Made by a program: the position numbers and the translations under genes. The notes under the pieces are model-generated. The model saw only the letters and a list, made by a program, of their open reading frames with translations, made no database searches and was not told the DNA's origin. Shown here piece after piece: positions 1 through 12,624 of a stretch of DNA of 64,000 bases (positions are counted from its first letter, which is position 1; each line of letters opens with the position of its first letter). The stretch is from Centrapalus pauciflorus (taxonomy: Eukaryota > Streptophyta > Magnoliopsida > Asterales > Asteraceae): positions 120,001-184,000 of the forward strand of contig JAANYP010004361.1 of assembly GCA_020465985.1 (NCBI GenBank), given 5' to 3'.

Positions 1-1625
1 AAGAAACAAGGGAGATGATGCTAGCCATCATGGTTGAGCAGAACAAGATGATTCAGGATCAGTTTCGGGCTCGAGATGAGGCCGAGATTGAGAGAAGGGA
101 GGATAAGAGAAAGAACAAGGAAAATGAAGGGGGCAACGATGATAATCAAGATGACAACACTGGGTCATCAAACAAACCCAAAGGTTGTCGGTTTAAGGAT
201 TTCAAAGGAAATGGGGCCGTGGAGTTTAATGGACTAGGAGACGCTGTTGCCGCACTTGAATGGATAACGGCAACCGAACGGACATTCCAAATCAGCGACT
301 GTGCTGAGAAGGACATGGTTCGGTATGCTACCGCTATGTTCACCAATGATGCGATTATGTGGTGGAACGCTATGGTGAATGCTTTGACATTGGAGAAGGT
401 TTCTGTGATGACTTGGGCTGAGTTCACGGACTTATTCACTCAGCAGTACGGTCCGGTTGATGAGCGCCGAAGACTGGAGGCAAAGTTTATGGCTTTGATG
501 CAGGGGACTAAGACTGTGTCCCAGTATGCTATAGAATTCACGAGGCTGAGTCTATTTGCGCCTCATCAAGTTGATACTGAAGAAAGGAAGGTGACCAGAT
601 TCGAGGCTGGTCTGGATATTGAGATCAGACGAGTTATGAGTAACGTTCGCTATCCTACATTTGCTGTTTTACTTGAGGCTGCCAGAAATGTAGAACAAAT
701 TCTGATCATGTCGGGTTGTTCTATTGGGTCTGCTGCTGCTTCCACCAACCCAACACAACCGTCACCGCCGAAGCGCCAGCGTGAGGGAGGAAACTCGGGA
801 TCTTCCCGATCGTTACAGTACTCGCCTCAACAGTCTTATCGCCGACAGTCTGGTTCTTCTGGTCGCGCTCGTGCATATTCCATCAACACCGAGCCACAAT
901 ACTGCAATAAGTGTCATCTGGAGCACTTTGGCAAGTGCACTAATGGACGTGCTTGCTTTTGTTGTGGAGAGCTGGGCCATTTTCAGAGTGAGTGCCCAAG
1001 AAAAGGAGATGCTTGCTATAAGTGTGGGGTGTGGGGACACTATAGTAGGAACTGTAGGAAGAATGCTCCAGCAGCTGCTGCTCCATCATCAACACGATCT
1101 TCTGGAGGTTCAAGTGGTGGTTCAGTTAACCGTCGGGGTCAGTCACAAAGGGCACCGGCTCGTGCCTTTCAAATTACTGCAGAGGAGGCGAGGGAAAACC
1201 CGGAAGTGGTTACGGGTACGTTTATCGTAAATTCTATTCCAGCAAGAGTTTTATTTGATTCAGGTGCAAATCGTTCGTTTGTTTCCACTGTTTTTGCACA
1301 AAGACTTTCCATGCCTCTGTCTAGATTATCTGCTATACTTGATATAGAAACTGCTAGCAATACTCTAGTCAAAGTAGATCACGTATACCGTAACTGCACG
1401 TTAGTAATTGAGGATGTAGTCTTCAATTTGGACTTGATTCCTATTGAGTTCAGTGAGTTTGACGTGATAGTCGGGATGGATTGGTTGATTGAGAATGAAG
1501 CCCAAATAGTGTGTAAGAATCGAATGATAAAGATAACTACTCCGGAGGGGCGTGAGATATGTATATATGGGGATAGGTTGCAAAAGCCCGAAAGCTTGTT
1601 GCAAAAGGGTGTGACGCTTACTTAG
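1..1625 (+). pseudogene. gag-pr: Gag-protease of Ty3/gypsy element (5' partial, frameshifted off pol)
   Basis: The reading frame is open from the left edge; the first methionines at 15 and 18 are internal, because the same frame runs upstream without a stop. Counting from 15, a retrotransposon gag domain covers about residues 60-230, followed by a Ser/Gln/Arg-rich linker. Three Cys-rich knuckles follow between nt 900 and 1055 (CNKC..., CFCCGELGHFQSEC, CYKCGVWGHYSRNC), normally nucleic-acid-binding in the capsid. An aspartic protease begins near residue 390 with the active motif LFDSGA. The frame stops at 1623-1625, although protease-to-RT linker homology continues in another frame from about 1607, so the stop reflects an indel rather than a natural end. 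Confidence 0.88.
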
Positions 1626-1660
1626 CATATGCGATTGATGCTAAGGCTGAGAAGAGGACT

Positions 1661-4432
1661 TTGGCCGATGTGCCTGTTGTTTCACAATTCTCGGATGTGT
1701 TTCCGGAAGACTTGTCTGGCGTGCCGCCTGAGAGACAAGTGGAGTTTAAAATTGACTTGATCCCTGGAGCTGCACCGGTAGCTCGTTCTCCTTATCGTCT
1801 TGCCCCAACCGAGATGAAAGAAATGATGACACAACTTCAAGATTTGTTGGACAAGGGCTTCATTCAACCGAGTTCATCGCCGTGGGGAGCTCCGGTATTG
1901 TTTGTTAAGAAGAAAGATGGCACAATGAGGATGTGCATTGACTACCGGGAGCTGAATAAGTTGACGATTAAGCACAAGTATCCACTGCCGAGGATAGATG
2001 ACTTATTTGATCAGCTACATGGGGCAAGTGTGTTTTCTAAGATCAACTTGAGGTCGGGGTACCATCAGTTGAAGGTACGAGAAGAGGATGTGCCTAAAAC
2101 ATCATTTAGGACGCGTTATGGGCATTATGAGTTCTTGGTTATGCCTTTCGGGTTAAGCAATGCCCCGGCTGTCTTTATGGATCTTATGAATAGAGTTTGC
2201 AGACCAATGTTAGACAAATCGGTGATTGTATTTATTGATGACATTCTGGTATATTCTAAGTCTGAGGCTGAGCACGCTGATCACCTAAAGGAATTATTGG
2301 AGTTGTTAAGAAAAGAAAGGTTGTATGCCAAATTCTCAAAGTGTGAGTTTTGGCTACAACAGATACAGTTTCTAGGACATGTGATTTCGGGGGCTGGGAT
2401 TTCAGTAGATCCGGCTAAGGTAGAAGCAATAAAGAATTGGGAACCGCCGTGTTCAGCTACTGAAGTTAGAAGTTTTCTGGGGTTGGCGGGCTACTATAGG
2501 AGGTTCATAAAGGATTTTTCTAAAACTACAGTTCCTTTGACTGCATTAACCAAGAAGAATGCACCGTTTGTACGGGAAACTGTGCAGCAGGAGGCATTTG
2601 AGATCCTGAAGAAGGCATTAAGTGAGGCGCCGATACTTGCTTTACCTGAGGGCAATGACGATTTTGTGGTGTATACGGATGCCTCAAGACTGGGGTTAGG
2701 TGCTGTACTGATGCAGCGTGGAAAGGTAATTGTTTATGGCTCGAGACAGTTAAAGCAACACGAGAAGAATTATTCGACTCATGATTTGGATTTGACCGCA
2801 GTTACATTTGCTCTGAAGTTATGGAGACACTATCTGTACGGTACTAAGTGCCAATTATACACGGACCATAAGAGTTTAAAATACATCTTTAGTCAGAAGG
2901 AGCTTAATATGAGGCAACCTAGGTCTATGGAGCTTATTAAAGACTACGATTGTGAGATACTGTACCATCCCGGAAAAGCTAATGTGGTAGCCGATGCTTT
3001 GAGTCACAAAGCATATTCTAAGGATTGTTGTTATATGCTGACGTCCACGATGTTAACCTCCACTATTATTGACGATGTAAAAGCCGCTCAGGAGGAAGCC
3101 TTGAAAGATGAGAATATTGGTGCTGAGGATATAAGGGCACAGGTTAAAAATATGGAAACGAGCGAGTCGGGATTGAAAGGGATTTACGGAAGAATCTGGG
3201 TGCCGAAATTTGGTGGCATGAGACAAGTGATCATTGAAGAGGCACATCAATCCAAGTTTTCTGTACATCCCGGAAGCACAAAGATGTACAACGAACTGAA
3301 GGCAGACTTTTGGTGGCCGGGATTGAAAAAGGACATAGGTCAGTATGTGGAAAGATGTCGAACTTGTCGGCTGGTGAAAGCCGAACATCAGCAACCATAC
3401 GGCAGTCTGCAACCGCTTCCCATTCCGGAATGGAAGTGGGAGCATATCACTATGGACTTTGTCATGAAGTTGCCGAAGACTAAGCGTCAGCACGATGCTG
3501 TTTGGGTGATAGTTGATAGGTTAACTAAATCGGCACACTTTACACCGATTCGTGAAAATTATTCATTGGAGAAGTTAGCTCAGATTTATATGGACGAGAT
3601 TGTTTCTAGGCATGGAGTACCTAAGTCCATTGTATCGGATCGGGATAGCCGTTTTTCTTCAAACTTCTGGTCAGCACTACAAGAAGGGTTGGGAACAAGG
3701 ATTTCGATGAGTACGGCTTATCGACCACAAACTGATGGTCAGAGTGAACGGACCATCCTTACTTTGGAAGACATGATGAGATCGTGTGTGTTAGATCTCG
3801 GTGGCAATTGGGACGATCATTTGCCATTAATAGAGTTTTCATACAATAACAGCTATCACGCGACGATCAAGAAAGCACCGTTTGAGGCTTTGTATGGAAG
3901 GAGATGTAGGACTCCTACGTGTTGGAGAGAAACTGGTGAAACACCAATTGCTGGGCCGGCCTTGCTTCAAGAAACAAACGAGAAGATACAGTTGATTAGG
4001 CAGAACATGAAGGCGGCCCAGGATCGTCAGAAAAGTTACTACGATAGGAGGCACAAACCGATCAACTTTAAGGTAAATGATTGGGTGTATCTGAAAGTAT
4101 CACCTATGAGAGGTGTTACTCGTTTTGTGAAGAGGGGAAAGTTGGCCCCGAGATTCGTCGGACCATTCGAAGTAATAGAGAAGGTGGGTACTCAGTCGTA
4201 TCGTTTGGAGTTGCCTGAAGGGATGTCGGGCATACACCCGGTGTTTCATGTTGGGAATCTTAGGAAGTCTTTTACTGCTGACAATGAAGATTGGGCCGAC
4301 CACACTGAGCTGCAAGTTGATGAAAGGCTCCGATATGTTGAAGAGCCGGAGTGTGTGTTAGACACAAAGATGAAAAAGCTAAGAAGCAAGGAGATCGAAA
4401 TGGTGCTTGTACGTTGGAAGCATCATAAGTGA
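1661..4432 (+). pseudogene. pol: Pol of Ty3/gypsy element: RT, RNase H, integrase, chromodomain remnant
   Basis: There is no ATG at 1661 (the codon is TTG); the frame is a continuation of the gag-pol polyprotein, open from about 1607. Reverse transcriptase spans about residues 50-260 with FIDD intact. RNase H follows (YTDAS, TDHK), then an integrase zinc region (CRTC) and core (TMDF, SDRDSRF, QSERT), and a tail ending RWKHHK, the start of a chromodomain. Three defects are visible. RT motif A reads SKINLRSGYHQL, with Asn-129 (codon AAC at 2045-2047) where the catalytic Asp is expected. The RNase H motif reads HDLDL, with Asp-377 where Glu is usual. A TGA at 4430-4432 precedes 23 more in-frame codons ending at 4501. 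The product would be non-functional. Confidence 0.9.
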
Positions 4433-4540
4433 GCGAATCATACATGGGAGACTAAGTCGGAAATGATGAAGAAGTATCCCCAATTATTTGAACCCAAGTA
4501 AAACTTCGAGGACGAAGTTTGAGCGTGGTGGAGCCCATGC

Positions 4541-6550
4541 TGTAACATCCTGATGTTAGAAGTTTCTGTATTTGAGGTTTATTAGTTTTAAATAATGTAA
4601 TTGAAGTTGAAAAATGAGCAATGATTAAGTATTTGGGATATTTAAAAGTTTGCTGTTATTTTAAGAGAATTAAGAACACTGAATTATTATTATGGAGTAT
4701 TATGAATTATAAAAGTTAGTAATGATAAAATTAAGAATAAATCAGTATTTTATGGAACCGGTTAATTTGAGGGGTGAAATGTGCAAAATGATGAAAATAA
4801 GAATAAAAAGGCCAAAAGCCTTTCATTTTACCATTTGCTCTCTCTCTCTAGACTCTCTCTCTAGAAATTCTCTCTACCTTCTCTCTAGATTATCTCTCAA
4901 ACCGACCGGCCGATTTTCGAGTTTTATACGTCATCGGAAAGATCTCGAGGAGTAGTACAACAATCTACGATTGCATTCGTGGTTTCGTACGAATTGAGGT
5001 AAGAATCGACCCTTAGGCTCTTACATTTTCGGTTTTGAAGATATGCATTCGAGTTTATCATTTTTATGTGATTTAGAGCTAGTTTGGCTTGAGTTTTAAC
5101 TAGAATATGATAGAGTATGTGTAATAGAATCGAAACTAGGCTTAATACATGACATATACGTGATTTTTAGGCTTAGAAATGTATGATTTAAGCTGCAAAT
5201 ATGAACAAATTCGAGAGAACCAAGAACAAAGTCGAAATGTAAGAACAAACTCGATTTTTGTACTAAATTCGAGTATGTAATTTAACCCTTAAATTCGAGA
5301 TAGGGTTCGAGTTTAGTCCCTAAATTCGAATGGGGTTCGAATTTAGCCCCTTAAATTCGAATGGGTTCGAATTTAGCCCCTTTAAATTCGAATTTGATGT
5401 TTAAAAATTGAAACCCACTTTATAAGCTCGAATATATTGAATGAAACACATAGACAACGCATAAAATAACAAAAGATATTCAAAGGAATAGGTTCGAAAC
5501 TGAGATGGGTTCAAACTTAGTTATGGTTTGAATTTAACTATGGTCAAGAAATGGGATTCAAATTTATCTTGGATCCGAAACGGGGATCAAATATTGACAA
5601 ACTTATAAATTCGGTTATCTGAAAATTAAACAGTTTTTAACGCGAGAAATTGTTGCAATTGACTTAACAAGTCCCTTGTGGTGTTGTTTAACCCACAGTG
5701 GGGTACTTTGTGGATCCGGTTGAAAGCCCGAGGAGAAATAATATTAATTGAAGTTTAATTACGCACCCACTGTGAGTACATTAGATTTCGCATGTTTATA
5801 TCTGTTTTATGTTAGCTTTGCCTACTGAGACCTGTTGCTTCACTTATTGTTTGGAATTCTACTAACTTGCGTAGATTTAGATGCACATTCATACTTGTTG
5901 CATGTTCGTTCGATTGTTGTGCATCTAGTGATGGACCGGTGGGTCGCATCGATTACTCTGATGTTACTGCGCTATATGACCTGGAGCTGATCCCTCCGAG
6001 GTTCTGGTAGGCAGTATGTCATCCCCGATCGTATGTTTGTCTCAGATAGTATGTTTTATGCTGAGCTTTGGGCTCGAAGGGGCTGCGGCTCTGGTTCCGT
6101 ACTTGGTGTACGAAGAGGGTATACGATGTTTGTCATCGGTGTTACTCTTGGGGCTTCATAAAGATCTATAAAATGCGTAATCTGTGTATTCACTAAGCAT
6201 TCGCTTACCTCTCAGTTGCTTTATTTTTACAGGAAAGAGAAAATCTACAGCTGGACCTTCTAGTAGGTCGTGTGTGAAGTTCTTGGAAGAATTCTACTAC
6301 TCAATCGGTAACTATGTTGTGGGACTAATGCTATGATATGTTTGGGATGATTGTAATAAACTTATGAGTATGTAGACTTAGATTTGGTATCTTGTAGCAC
6401 CGTAGGGTGTTTGACACTGTTGCGTTACTTTATTTACGTATTTCAATGCTTCCGCACTTAAACTAGGTTATCAGATCATTATGTTATTGTATGTTGGTGA
6501 TAAATCCTGGGGGTTCGTAAAATGGTGGTTGTTGTGGCAAGAGTGTCACA
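4541..6550 (+). repeat. 3' LTR of the Ty3/gypsy element
   Basis: The LTR begins TGTAACATCC just after the end of pol and a purine-rich stretch (4525-4540), and ends TGTCACA at 6550, giving TG...CA ends and about 2.0 kb. Inside are CT-rich leader-like sequence (4835-4900), degenerate repeats of the type TTCGAATTTAGCCCC (5280-5400), and a 3' block around 6180-6300. The partner LTR is outside the window, so the ends rest on the terminal motifs. Confidence 0.8.
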
Positions 6551-7112
6551 AAAAGCGTCTCAATAAAAAGGGTAAAAATGTTATTCTTACAAATTTAACG
6601 GTTGTGTCGTTAAGTTTAACGGACGAGGGACTAAAATGTACAAAATTAACAAAATAGGGTTGAAATTTGACTTTATTAAGGTTAAGGGACTGAATCCGGG
6701 TAAACCAACAAACCACAAGGACCAAAAATGTCCTTTACTCTTTTTTAAATTAATATTTCTAATCTAAAACCAAAAATGAAAAATTAAGAAAATGGACCTA
6801 AATTGAAATTACCAAACTTGTAATTGAAATAAGGGCAAAATAGCCATTTTAAAATTTTAGAAACAGAAGGACCAAACTCGCAAGTAAAAAGTGGTTTGAG
6901 AGACCGTCACTGCAACTTTAGAAGTTCAGGGACCGTTTTCATAATTTTGAACAAACCACAGGGACCATTTCTGTAATTTACTCTTAAAATAATTTGTGTG
7001 TGTATCGATTTGTATATTACTTAGTTGTATGATTATTAATATCACAATTAAGTTCAAATATTTATTCAATTATATATACATTTTTTAAGAAATTTTTATT
7101 ACTTTTCTTTTT

Positions 7113-7115
<3 letters not shown>
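6551..7115. other. Intergenic, no gene seen
   Basis: AT-rich sequence with recurring phrases such as GGGACTAAAATGTACAAAAT and GGACCAAAAATGTCC, the look of an old dispersed repeat. No reading frame of interest and no clean terminal repeats were found. Confidence 0.6.

Positions 7116-7201
<86 letters not shown>
7116..7201. repeat. (TA)n microsatellite
   Basis: An uninterrupted AT dinucleotide tract flanking the element at 7202-7560 on its left. Six-frame Tyr/Ile 'proteins' here are artefacts. Confidence 0.97.
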
Positions 7202-7204
<3 letters not shown>

Positions 7205-7557
7205 GGGTTCAATGGAAAACCAACATGCATCGGAAAACCTCCATGCACCACCACAAATGCATCACAATTCCCGCGTGATGCATCGAATTCTCGCGTGATG
7301 CACCGTCTTTCTGCATAATGCACCTGAAAACTTGTGAAAATCGCACTGCACCACCACAAATGCATCAAATTTCCTGCATGATGCATCAAAATCCCGCGTG
7401 ATGCATCTAATTTCTCGCGTGATGCATCAAAATCTCGCGTGATGCATCACTTTATTTACGATCATGCCACCGCGTTTTTCATGAAATGCATCAAATCGGA
7501 CGGTATGCGGAGGTTTCCACGGTTTTCCGGTGCATAGTGGTTTTCCATTGAACTCAC

Positions 7558-7560
<3 letters not shown>
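7202..7560. mobile_element. MITE-like inverted-repeat element E inside (TA)n, ATGCATCA-rich
   Basis: The ends are inverted copies: the left arm starts GGGGGGTTCAATGGAAAACC, and the right arm read on the minus strand starts GGGGTGAGTTCAATGGAAAA. The interior repeats a CGCGTGATGCATC-type phrase at least five times. (TA)n lies directly on both sides, so the target duplication cannot be separated from the microsatellite. No coding capacity. I place it with the other GGTTC-ended elements of this window. Confidence 0.8.

Positions 7561-7636
<76 letters not shown>
7561..7636. repeat. (TA)n microsatellite
   Basis: AT dinucleotide tract separating elements E and A1. Confidence 0.97.
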
Positions 7637-8165
<529 letters not shown>

Positions 8166-8391
8166 TTGAGGTTCTATGGGGCACCATATGCATCGGGAAC
8201 CAAATGGGAACCAAAAATGCATTGCTTGTCTACAAATGGTGCATTAAGGGCATTTTGGGGATGTTTAATAATATATATTTAAATTATAAGACTTAATTTA
8301 ATATTTATCATTTATTTAGGAAACTTAATAAAATGATCAACCACATTCCCATAAATTCATCCCCTTTTCTCTCTCTTTGCCTTTCTCTTTC

Positions 8392-8492
8392 ATGGCTACC
8401 CTCTCTTCATCTCTCTTTCTCTCAACTAGTTTTCACAAGACAACCACTACTACTACCGCAAGACCCAACACCACCATCGCTGTCCACCGTCG
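8392..8492 (+). pseudogene. Candidate captured first exon, plastid-transit-peptide-like
   Basis: A CT-rich leader (8358-8391) ends in CATGGCT, a good plant start context. The frame gives about 34 residues starting MATLSSSLFLSTSF, followed by Thr-rich and Arg-ending sequence. It is Ser/Thr-rich and almost free of acidic residues, as chloroplast transit peptides are. At 8492 the frame meets a GTATGC splice-donor-like site; beyond it (to 8847) the open frame looks random. The whole lies inside element D, so capture of a host gene's first exon is inferred. The donor gene is not recognised. Confidence 0.4.
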
Positions 8493-8816
8493 GTATGCAA
8501 CTCTGCACCATACCTGTGCATCGATGTTGACGAGAATTTGCTTGCGTCTGTTGATCATGGTTTTTGAGTATCGGTTTTTTCACAAACAGTTCATTCTACG
8601 ATTCTGTATCATGCTTATGGCTAGTCAAAGAATTCTAAGATTCTTTATTAATGTTGGTGGTTATTGCTTCCAAGAAATAGTTGGAGCATATGGTATTGGT
8701 TGTTTCAAACATGATGCACAACAGCAATGCATCACGACAATGATTAACGCATTGAAGACGTTGATGAACACGTTTAAATTTCAGAGATGCATCACGAAAT
8801 TAACATGTTTAAATGT

Positions 8817-8938
8817 CGAAATGCATCACGATTTTGGTGATGCATAATGATGTAACAAAGACGAGGATGAATGTGGCCGAAATGCATCACGATTTTGGTG
8901 GTGCATAATGATGGAACAAAGACGAGGATGAATATGGT
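8817..8938 (+). repeat. 61-bp tandem duplication inside element D
   Basis: Two consecutive units of 61 bp starting CGAAATGCATCACGATTTTG differ at only a few positions; a third, partial unit starts at 8939. Confidence 0.9.
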
Positions 8939-9234
8939 CGAAATGCATCATGTTTGAAATTGAATTGGATGAAGATGCATCGTGTTTGAAGACGAATCCA
9001 ATAAATTGGATGTAGATGCATCATGTTTGTTTAGATTCGGATAGAATATTTTCTGAATTCAAGCATCTTCCGATTTTGCCCTTCCGCGCGCGAGAAGTTA
9101 TGCACCCGTGCACCCATTTTCAAGTTAATTACCCTTTTGCCACTACAATCTGAACCATTAAAATTCAAGATCTAACGATGCATACAAGTTCCTAAAGTGC
9201 ACAATGCATACAGGTGCCCCATATAACCTAACCC

Positions 9235-9268
<34 letters not shown>

Positions 9269-9605
9269 ACTACTTACTTATCTATAATTTATTTATTTTA
9301 TTAAGTGAATATGTTTTGATTTATTTTAAAGATAGTTAAACTTAAAAAAATATATAAATTTGACATATTATATGTATAAACTAAATTAATTTGTTAATAT
9401 TTGTTATAACTTCTTATGTAGTTTTGTTATGCTTAATGTATTAATACATTGAACATTTGTAATTTATCTGAATATTAACTTTATCAAATAAATAGATTAA
9501 AATGGATTACACGTTAAATAATTTATCTTGTTAAGATATAATTACATTGAACATACAATGTTTATACAAATAGAAAAAATTAAAATATATAAATTACACA
9601 CACAC

Positions 9606-9647
<42 letters not shown>

Positions 9648-10240
9648 TTGGAGAAAAAATTGACCAAATTTATAAAGTAATATAAAGTAGAGACAAAAAA
9701 TAAATAAATTAAATGTATAATTAATTAAATAAATACCTTTTAAAAACTAAATATTTCAATATTTTAATATATGTTTAAAATTTATATGTAAGAACAATAA
9801 TATTAATAACAATAATTAACAACAATTCAATAAATTAAATTCAGTCATATACAAGCTATTTTCAATTACTACCGCTTAGTCGTGTAAATATTTAAACAGT
9901 AATAATACCTGTAACATGTCAAATAAATAATGAAAATAAAATATATTTAATAAATTATTACTTCAGTTCAATTTTAATAGTAAAAATAAGACAATATATC
10001 AAATAAATAATAAAAGAATAATAAAATGAAATATAAAAGACATATTTTGATTAGAGACTAATAATGAAATAAAGTTAATTGAACGAGTAAAATCATCATT
10101 CTAAAAAAAATATTGGAGAAAGGGACCAAAAGCATAACAAAACGTCAACTATAAGTACTATAATTGTAATTTTATCGTGAAAATGATAGTAAATATAACT
10201 AGAATAAATGTACAGTGACGAAATTGTAATTTACCCTTTA
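9235..10240. other. AT-rich intergenic stretch with (TA)n tracts
   Basis: Holds short (TA)n tracts at about 9235-9260 and 9608-9642 and otherwise very AT-rich sequence. I see no gene and no repeat with clear ends. Confidence 0.7.
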
Positions 10241-10249
10241 ATTAATTAA

Positions 10250-10579
10250 GGGTTAAGTATTATTTTGACCATTTAACTTTTAAATTTGTCCCATTTACCC
10301 ACTAAACTATTCTTTTTCCTGATTTAGCCACTAAACTTTAGTTCATTGTCCTAGTTTGGGAAAAATGAATAAAACTAATGGCTAAATCGATACAAAATAT
10401 GATAGTTTAGTGTCTAAATCAGGACAATTTTTAGTAGTTAAATCGGTAAAAAGAAAGTTTAGTGGCAAAAAATATATATACAAAATGTAATTCAGTGACT
10501 AAATCGGAATAAAAAAAATAGTTTAATGGCTAAATCAAAAAAAATCTGAAAGTTGGATGGTCAAAATGACACTTAACCC
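10250..10579. mobile_element. MITE with 9-bp target duplication (Mutator-like)
   Basis: A terminal inverted repeat of about 31 bp starts GGGTTAAGTATTATTTTGAC on the left and GGGTTAAGTGTCATTTTGAC on the right (minus strand). The 9-bp sequence ATTAATTAA lies directly before (10241-10249) and directly after (10580-10588). The interior repeats AGTTTAGTGGCTAAATC-like phrases in both orientations. Length 330 bp, non-coding. A TIR element with a 9-bp duplication is the hallmark of the Mutator superfamily, although the duplicated sequence is low in complexity. Confidence 0.8.
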
Positions 10580-10588
10580 ATTAATTAA

Positions 10589-11044
10589 TGAACTAAATAA
10601 TTGTTGTATAAGCTCTTATTCAAATATTATTATTATTTGATTTGATCTTTACGAACACCGGCTACTACATCCGGCCGGCAAACACACCGACCCCCATTGT
10701 CTACATCTACACCGCCGTCAATAATAAAATCAAACCCATTGTTGAAAATGAAAATCACGATTAGAAACCCAGGATAAAAAAAACATAACTAGATTCACGT
10801 ACACCCAAATTTAAATCACTCTAAAACTCCTAACGAAATCATTGGAACCCACCACATACAAATCATATGACAGATTTAACTAAAACAAGAAAGGAACCCT
10901 AATCCAAACAACATTCGAAATCAAAGAATGAGAAATCAAATGGATTTACAACGAAAAAAACTAGATCCACATATTGGAACAAGGAAGTAAAATGGGAGAG
11001 ACAAAAAGGAGATACATATATAGAAATCGAATCAAATCGATCTG
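10589..11044. other. Intergenic, no gene resolved
   Basis: Somewhat richer in C and G than its surroundings (around 10650-10760), which hints at old gene-derived sequence, but no frame longer than a few dozen codons makes sense on either strand. Confidence 0.5.
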
Positions 11045-11047
11045 TAA

Positions 11048-11345
11048 GGGTGTGTTTGGTTTGAAGGATTTGAAACCTCCTTTTAGGATTTGGATTTCAT
11101 AATCCTTATACATCATGTTTGGTTGAAAAAAGGGGGAGAAATCTAATTTCATTTAGCATTTGGTATTCCCCCAACTTCCTTTTTTTCATCATCCTCCCTC
11201 TACCCCAATTGTTATATAATCCCTTAAACTAAGCTTTCTATAATCCTTTCATTTTTATGGTTCTATCATTTTCAAATCTTATCATATCAAAATCCTATCA
11301 TTTTCTAATCTTGTCATGTAACATTCCAACAATCCAAATGTCACC
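11048..11345. mobile_element. Tourist-like MITE (PIF/Harbinger type)
   Basis: The ends GGGTGTGTTTGGTTTG and (minus strand) GGTGACATTTGGATTG are inverted copies, bounded by TAA at 11045-11047 and 11346-11348. A 3-bp TAA/TTA duplication with a G-rich TTTGGTT terminus is typical of PIF/Harbinger MITEs. Length 298 bp, no coding capacity. Confidence 0.8.
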
Positions 11346-11348
11346 TAA

Positions 11349-12165
11349 GGGTTTTCGAAACCCACGAAAACCCAAACTACTAAGAAATTGGTAAACCATG
11401 TCTAGACTTCACCAGATTTGTAAGAATTTTCACTTGATTTGAAACCTCGTTAAACGATGTCCGAAAAACTTGATGAGGGAGTGTTGATGGCAGTGGTCGG
11501 GATCTAGTGATGCTCTATTTGAGATTTGGAAATCCTTCGGTGGTGGCTCTTTAACGTAGTGGTGAAGCAGATTGTGGTTATCGGTGGTGGGCTATACAGA
11601 GAGTGGATAGATGAGGCAATGGTGTCTCGCGGTGTCCATATGGGTCTTTGACCTCATGTTGAGAGAGAGAGAGAGAGAGAGATCTAATAGTGTTTTTGAT
11701 ATTTTTTGTTTGCTTTAATAATTTGTCTTAATTATTTTAATGTATACATAAAATAAGAGAAAATATAAAATTATAATCTGTAACGGACCAATAAATACTC
11801 AGATTATAATTAAACTAATAATTAATATTATTATAATCACTTAAAATAATTAGTAATTAATATAGAAATAATATATTACAAAACTAATTGACCTAAAATT
11901 ATTAACATAAAAAGGCCCGAAACTAAAACCAATTAGAAACTTGAGGTACCAAAACGAAATGGCAAAGTGGTGATTAAATTACAAAAATAATCCTCATGAT
12001 TTGGTCGAAATTATGGATTTGATCCCTGGTCTTTATAGATTGCATAAATGGTCCCTAAAAACACTATTTGATCCCTGGTCTTACAATAAAAGAACCCAAC
12101 ACAAACCCAAAAATCCCCGCCTAAAAGGTCTGAAGTTTTGGATTAGAAATCCGTCTATCCTAAGT
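11349..12165. other. Intergenic; short (GA)n, no gene resolved
   Basis: Contains a GA dinucleotide run near 11663-11681 preceded by GT-rich sequence (11460-11660) with no sustained frame, then AT-rich DNA. Confidence 0.5.
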
Positions 12166-12169
12166 TCAC

Positions 12170-12616
12170 CTTACCCATGCAAGGATTTTCAATCCAAAGC
12201 AAGGCAACCTTTTGAAGAGCCAGAAAGCAATCTTCTCCGACGACAGAATCATTATCCATCATTGAACTAAATGTCACCCTATTCCTCCACTTTCATATTG
12301 TCCATATGACTACATAGCAAACTCCTTGAAGTAACTTACAAAATCCTTTATCATTATCTAGCCAAGGAGCCCCCCAATGTACACAGTCTCATCGAAAGTC
12401 CGGAAGTAGCACTAACCCCCACCATATCCAAATCTTCCTCCAAATATGTGTAACTTTACTACATTCAATTAAAATATGCAGAATCATTTCACTGTGACGC
12501 CTACATAGGACACAAACATCATTCTGAATAGACAAACCTCTAGTCATCAAGTTAACCAAAGTCGGAAGATTGTTCTGAAAAGCCCTCCAAACACAAATGT
12601 TAACCTTCCGAGACAC
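12170..12616 (-). pseudogene. LINE ORF2 fragment (C-terminal zf-RVT region)
   Basis: The minus-strand frame from 12616 starts MSRKVNICVWRAF and contains VCVLCRRHSEMILHILIEC, the Cys-His cluster of the zinc-binding domain found after reverse transcriptase in plant LINEs. Past the stop at 12389 recognisable sequence continues for about 200 bp (a TIWKWRN-like motif). There is no RT part and no poly(A) tail, so it is truncated at both ends. A SINE lies just beyond its 5' side. Confidence 0.75.
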
Positions 12617-12624
12617 CTAAGAAT

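Larger units (their letters stand above)
1..6550 (+). mobile_element. Ty3/gypsy LTR retrotransposon, Tekay-like chromovirus, 5' part outside window
   Basis: The order is gag, zinc knuckles, protease, reverse transcriptase, RNase H, integrase, a C-terminal chromodomain-like tail and then a roughly 2-kb LTR. This order with a chromodomain and a long LTR fits the Tekay/Del group of chromoviruses. The 5' LTR, primer binding site and start of gag lie left of position 1. The copy is inactive: gag-protease and pol are in different frames (one-base indel near 1605-1613), there is a TGA at 4430-4432 before the natural end, and reverse-transcriptase and RNase H active-site residues are changed. Clade assignment is inferred from layout, not from a tree. 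Confidence 0.9.

Noticed and set aside
3053..3493. 146-codon minus-strand frame
   Set aside because: It is a shadow of gypsy pol, whose RNase H and integrase motifs lie on the plus strand.
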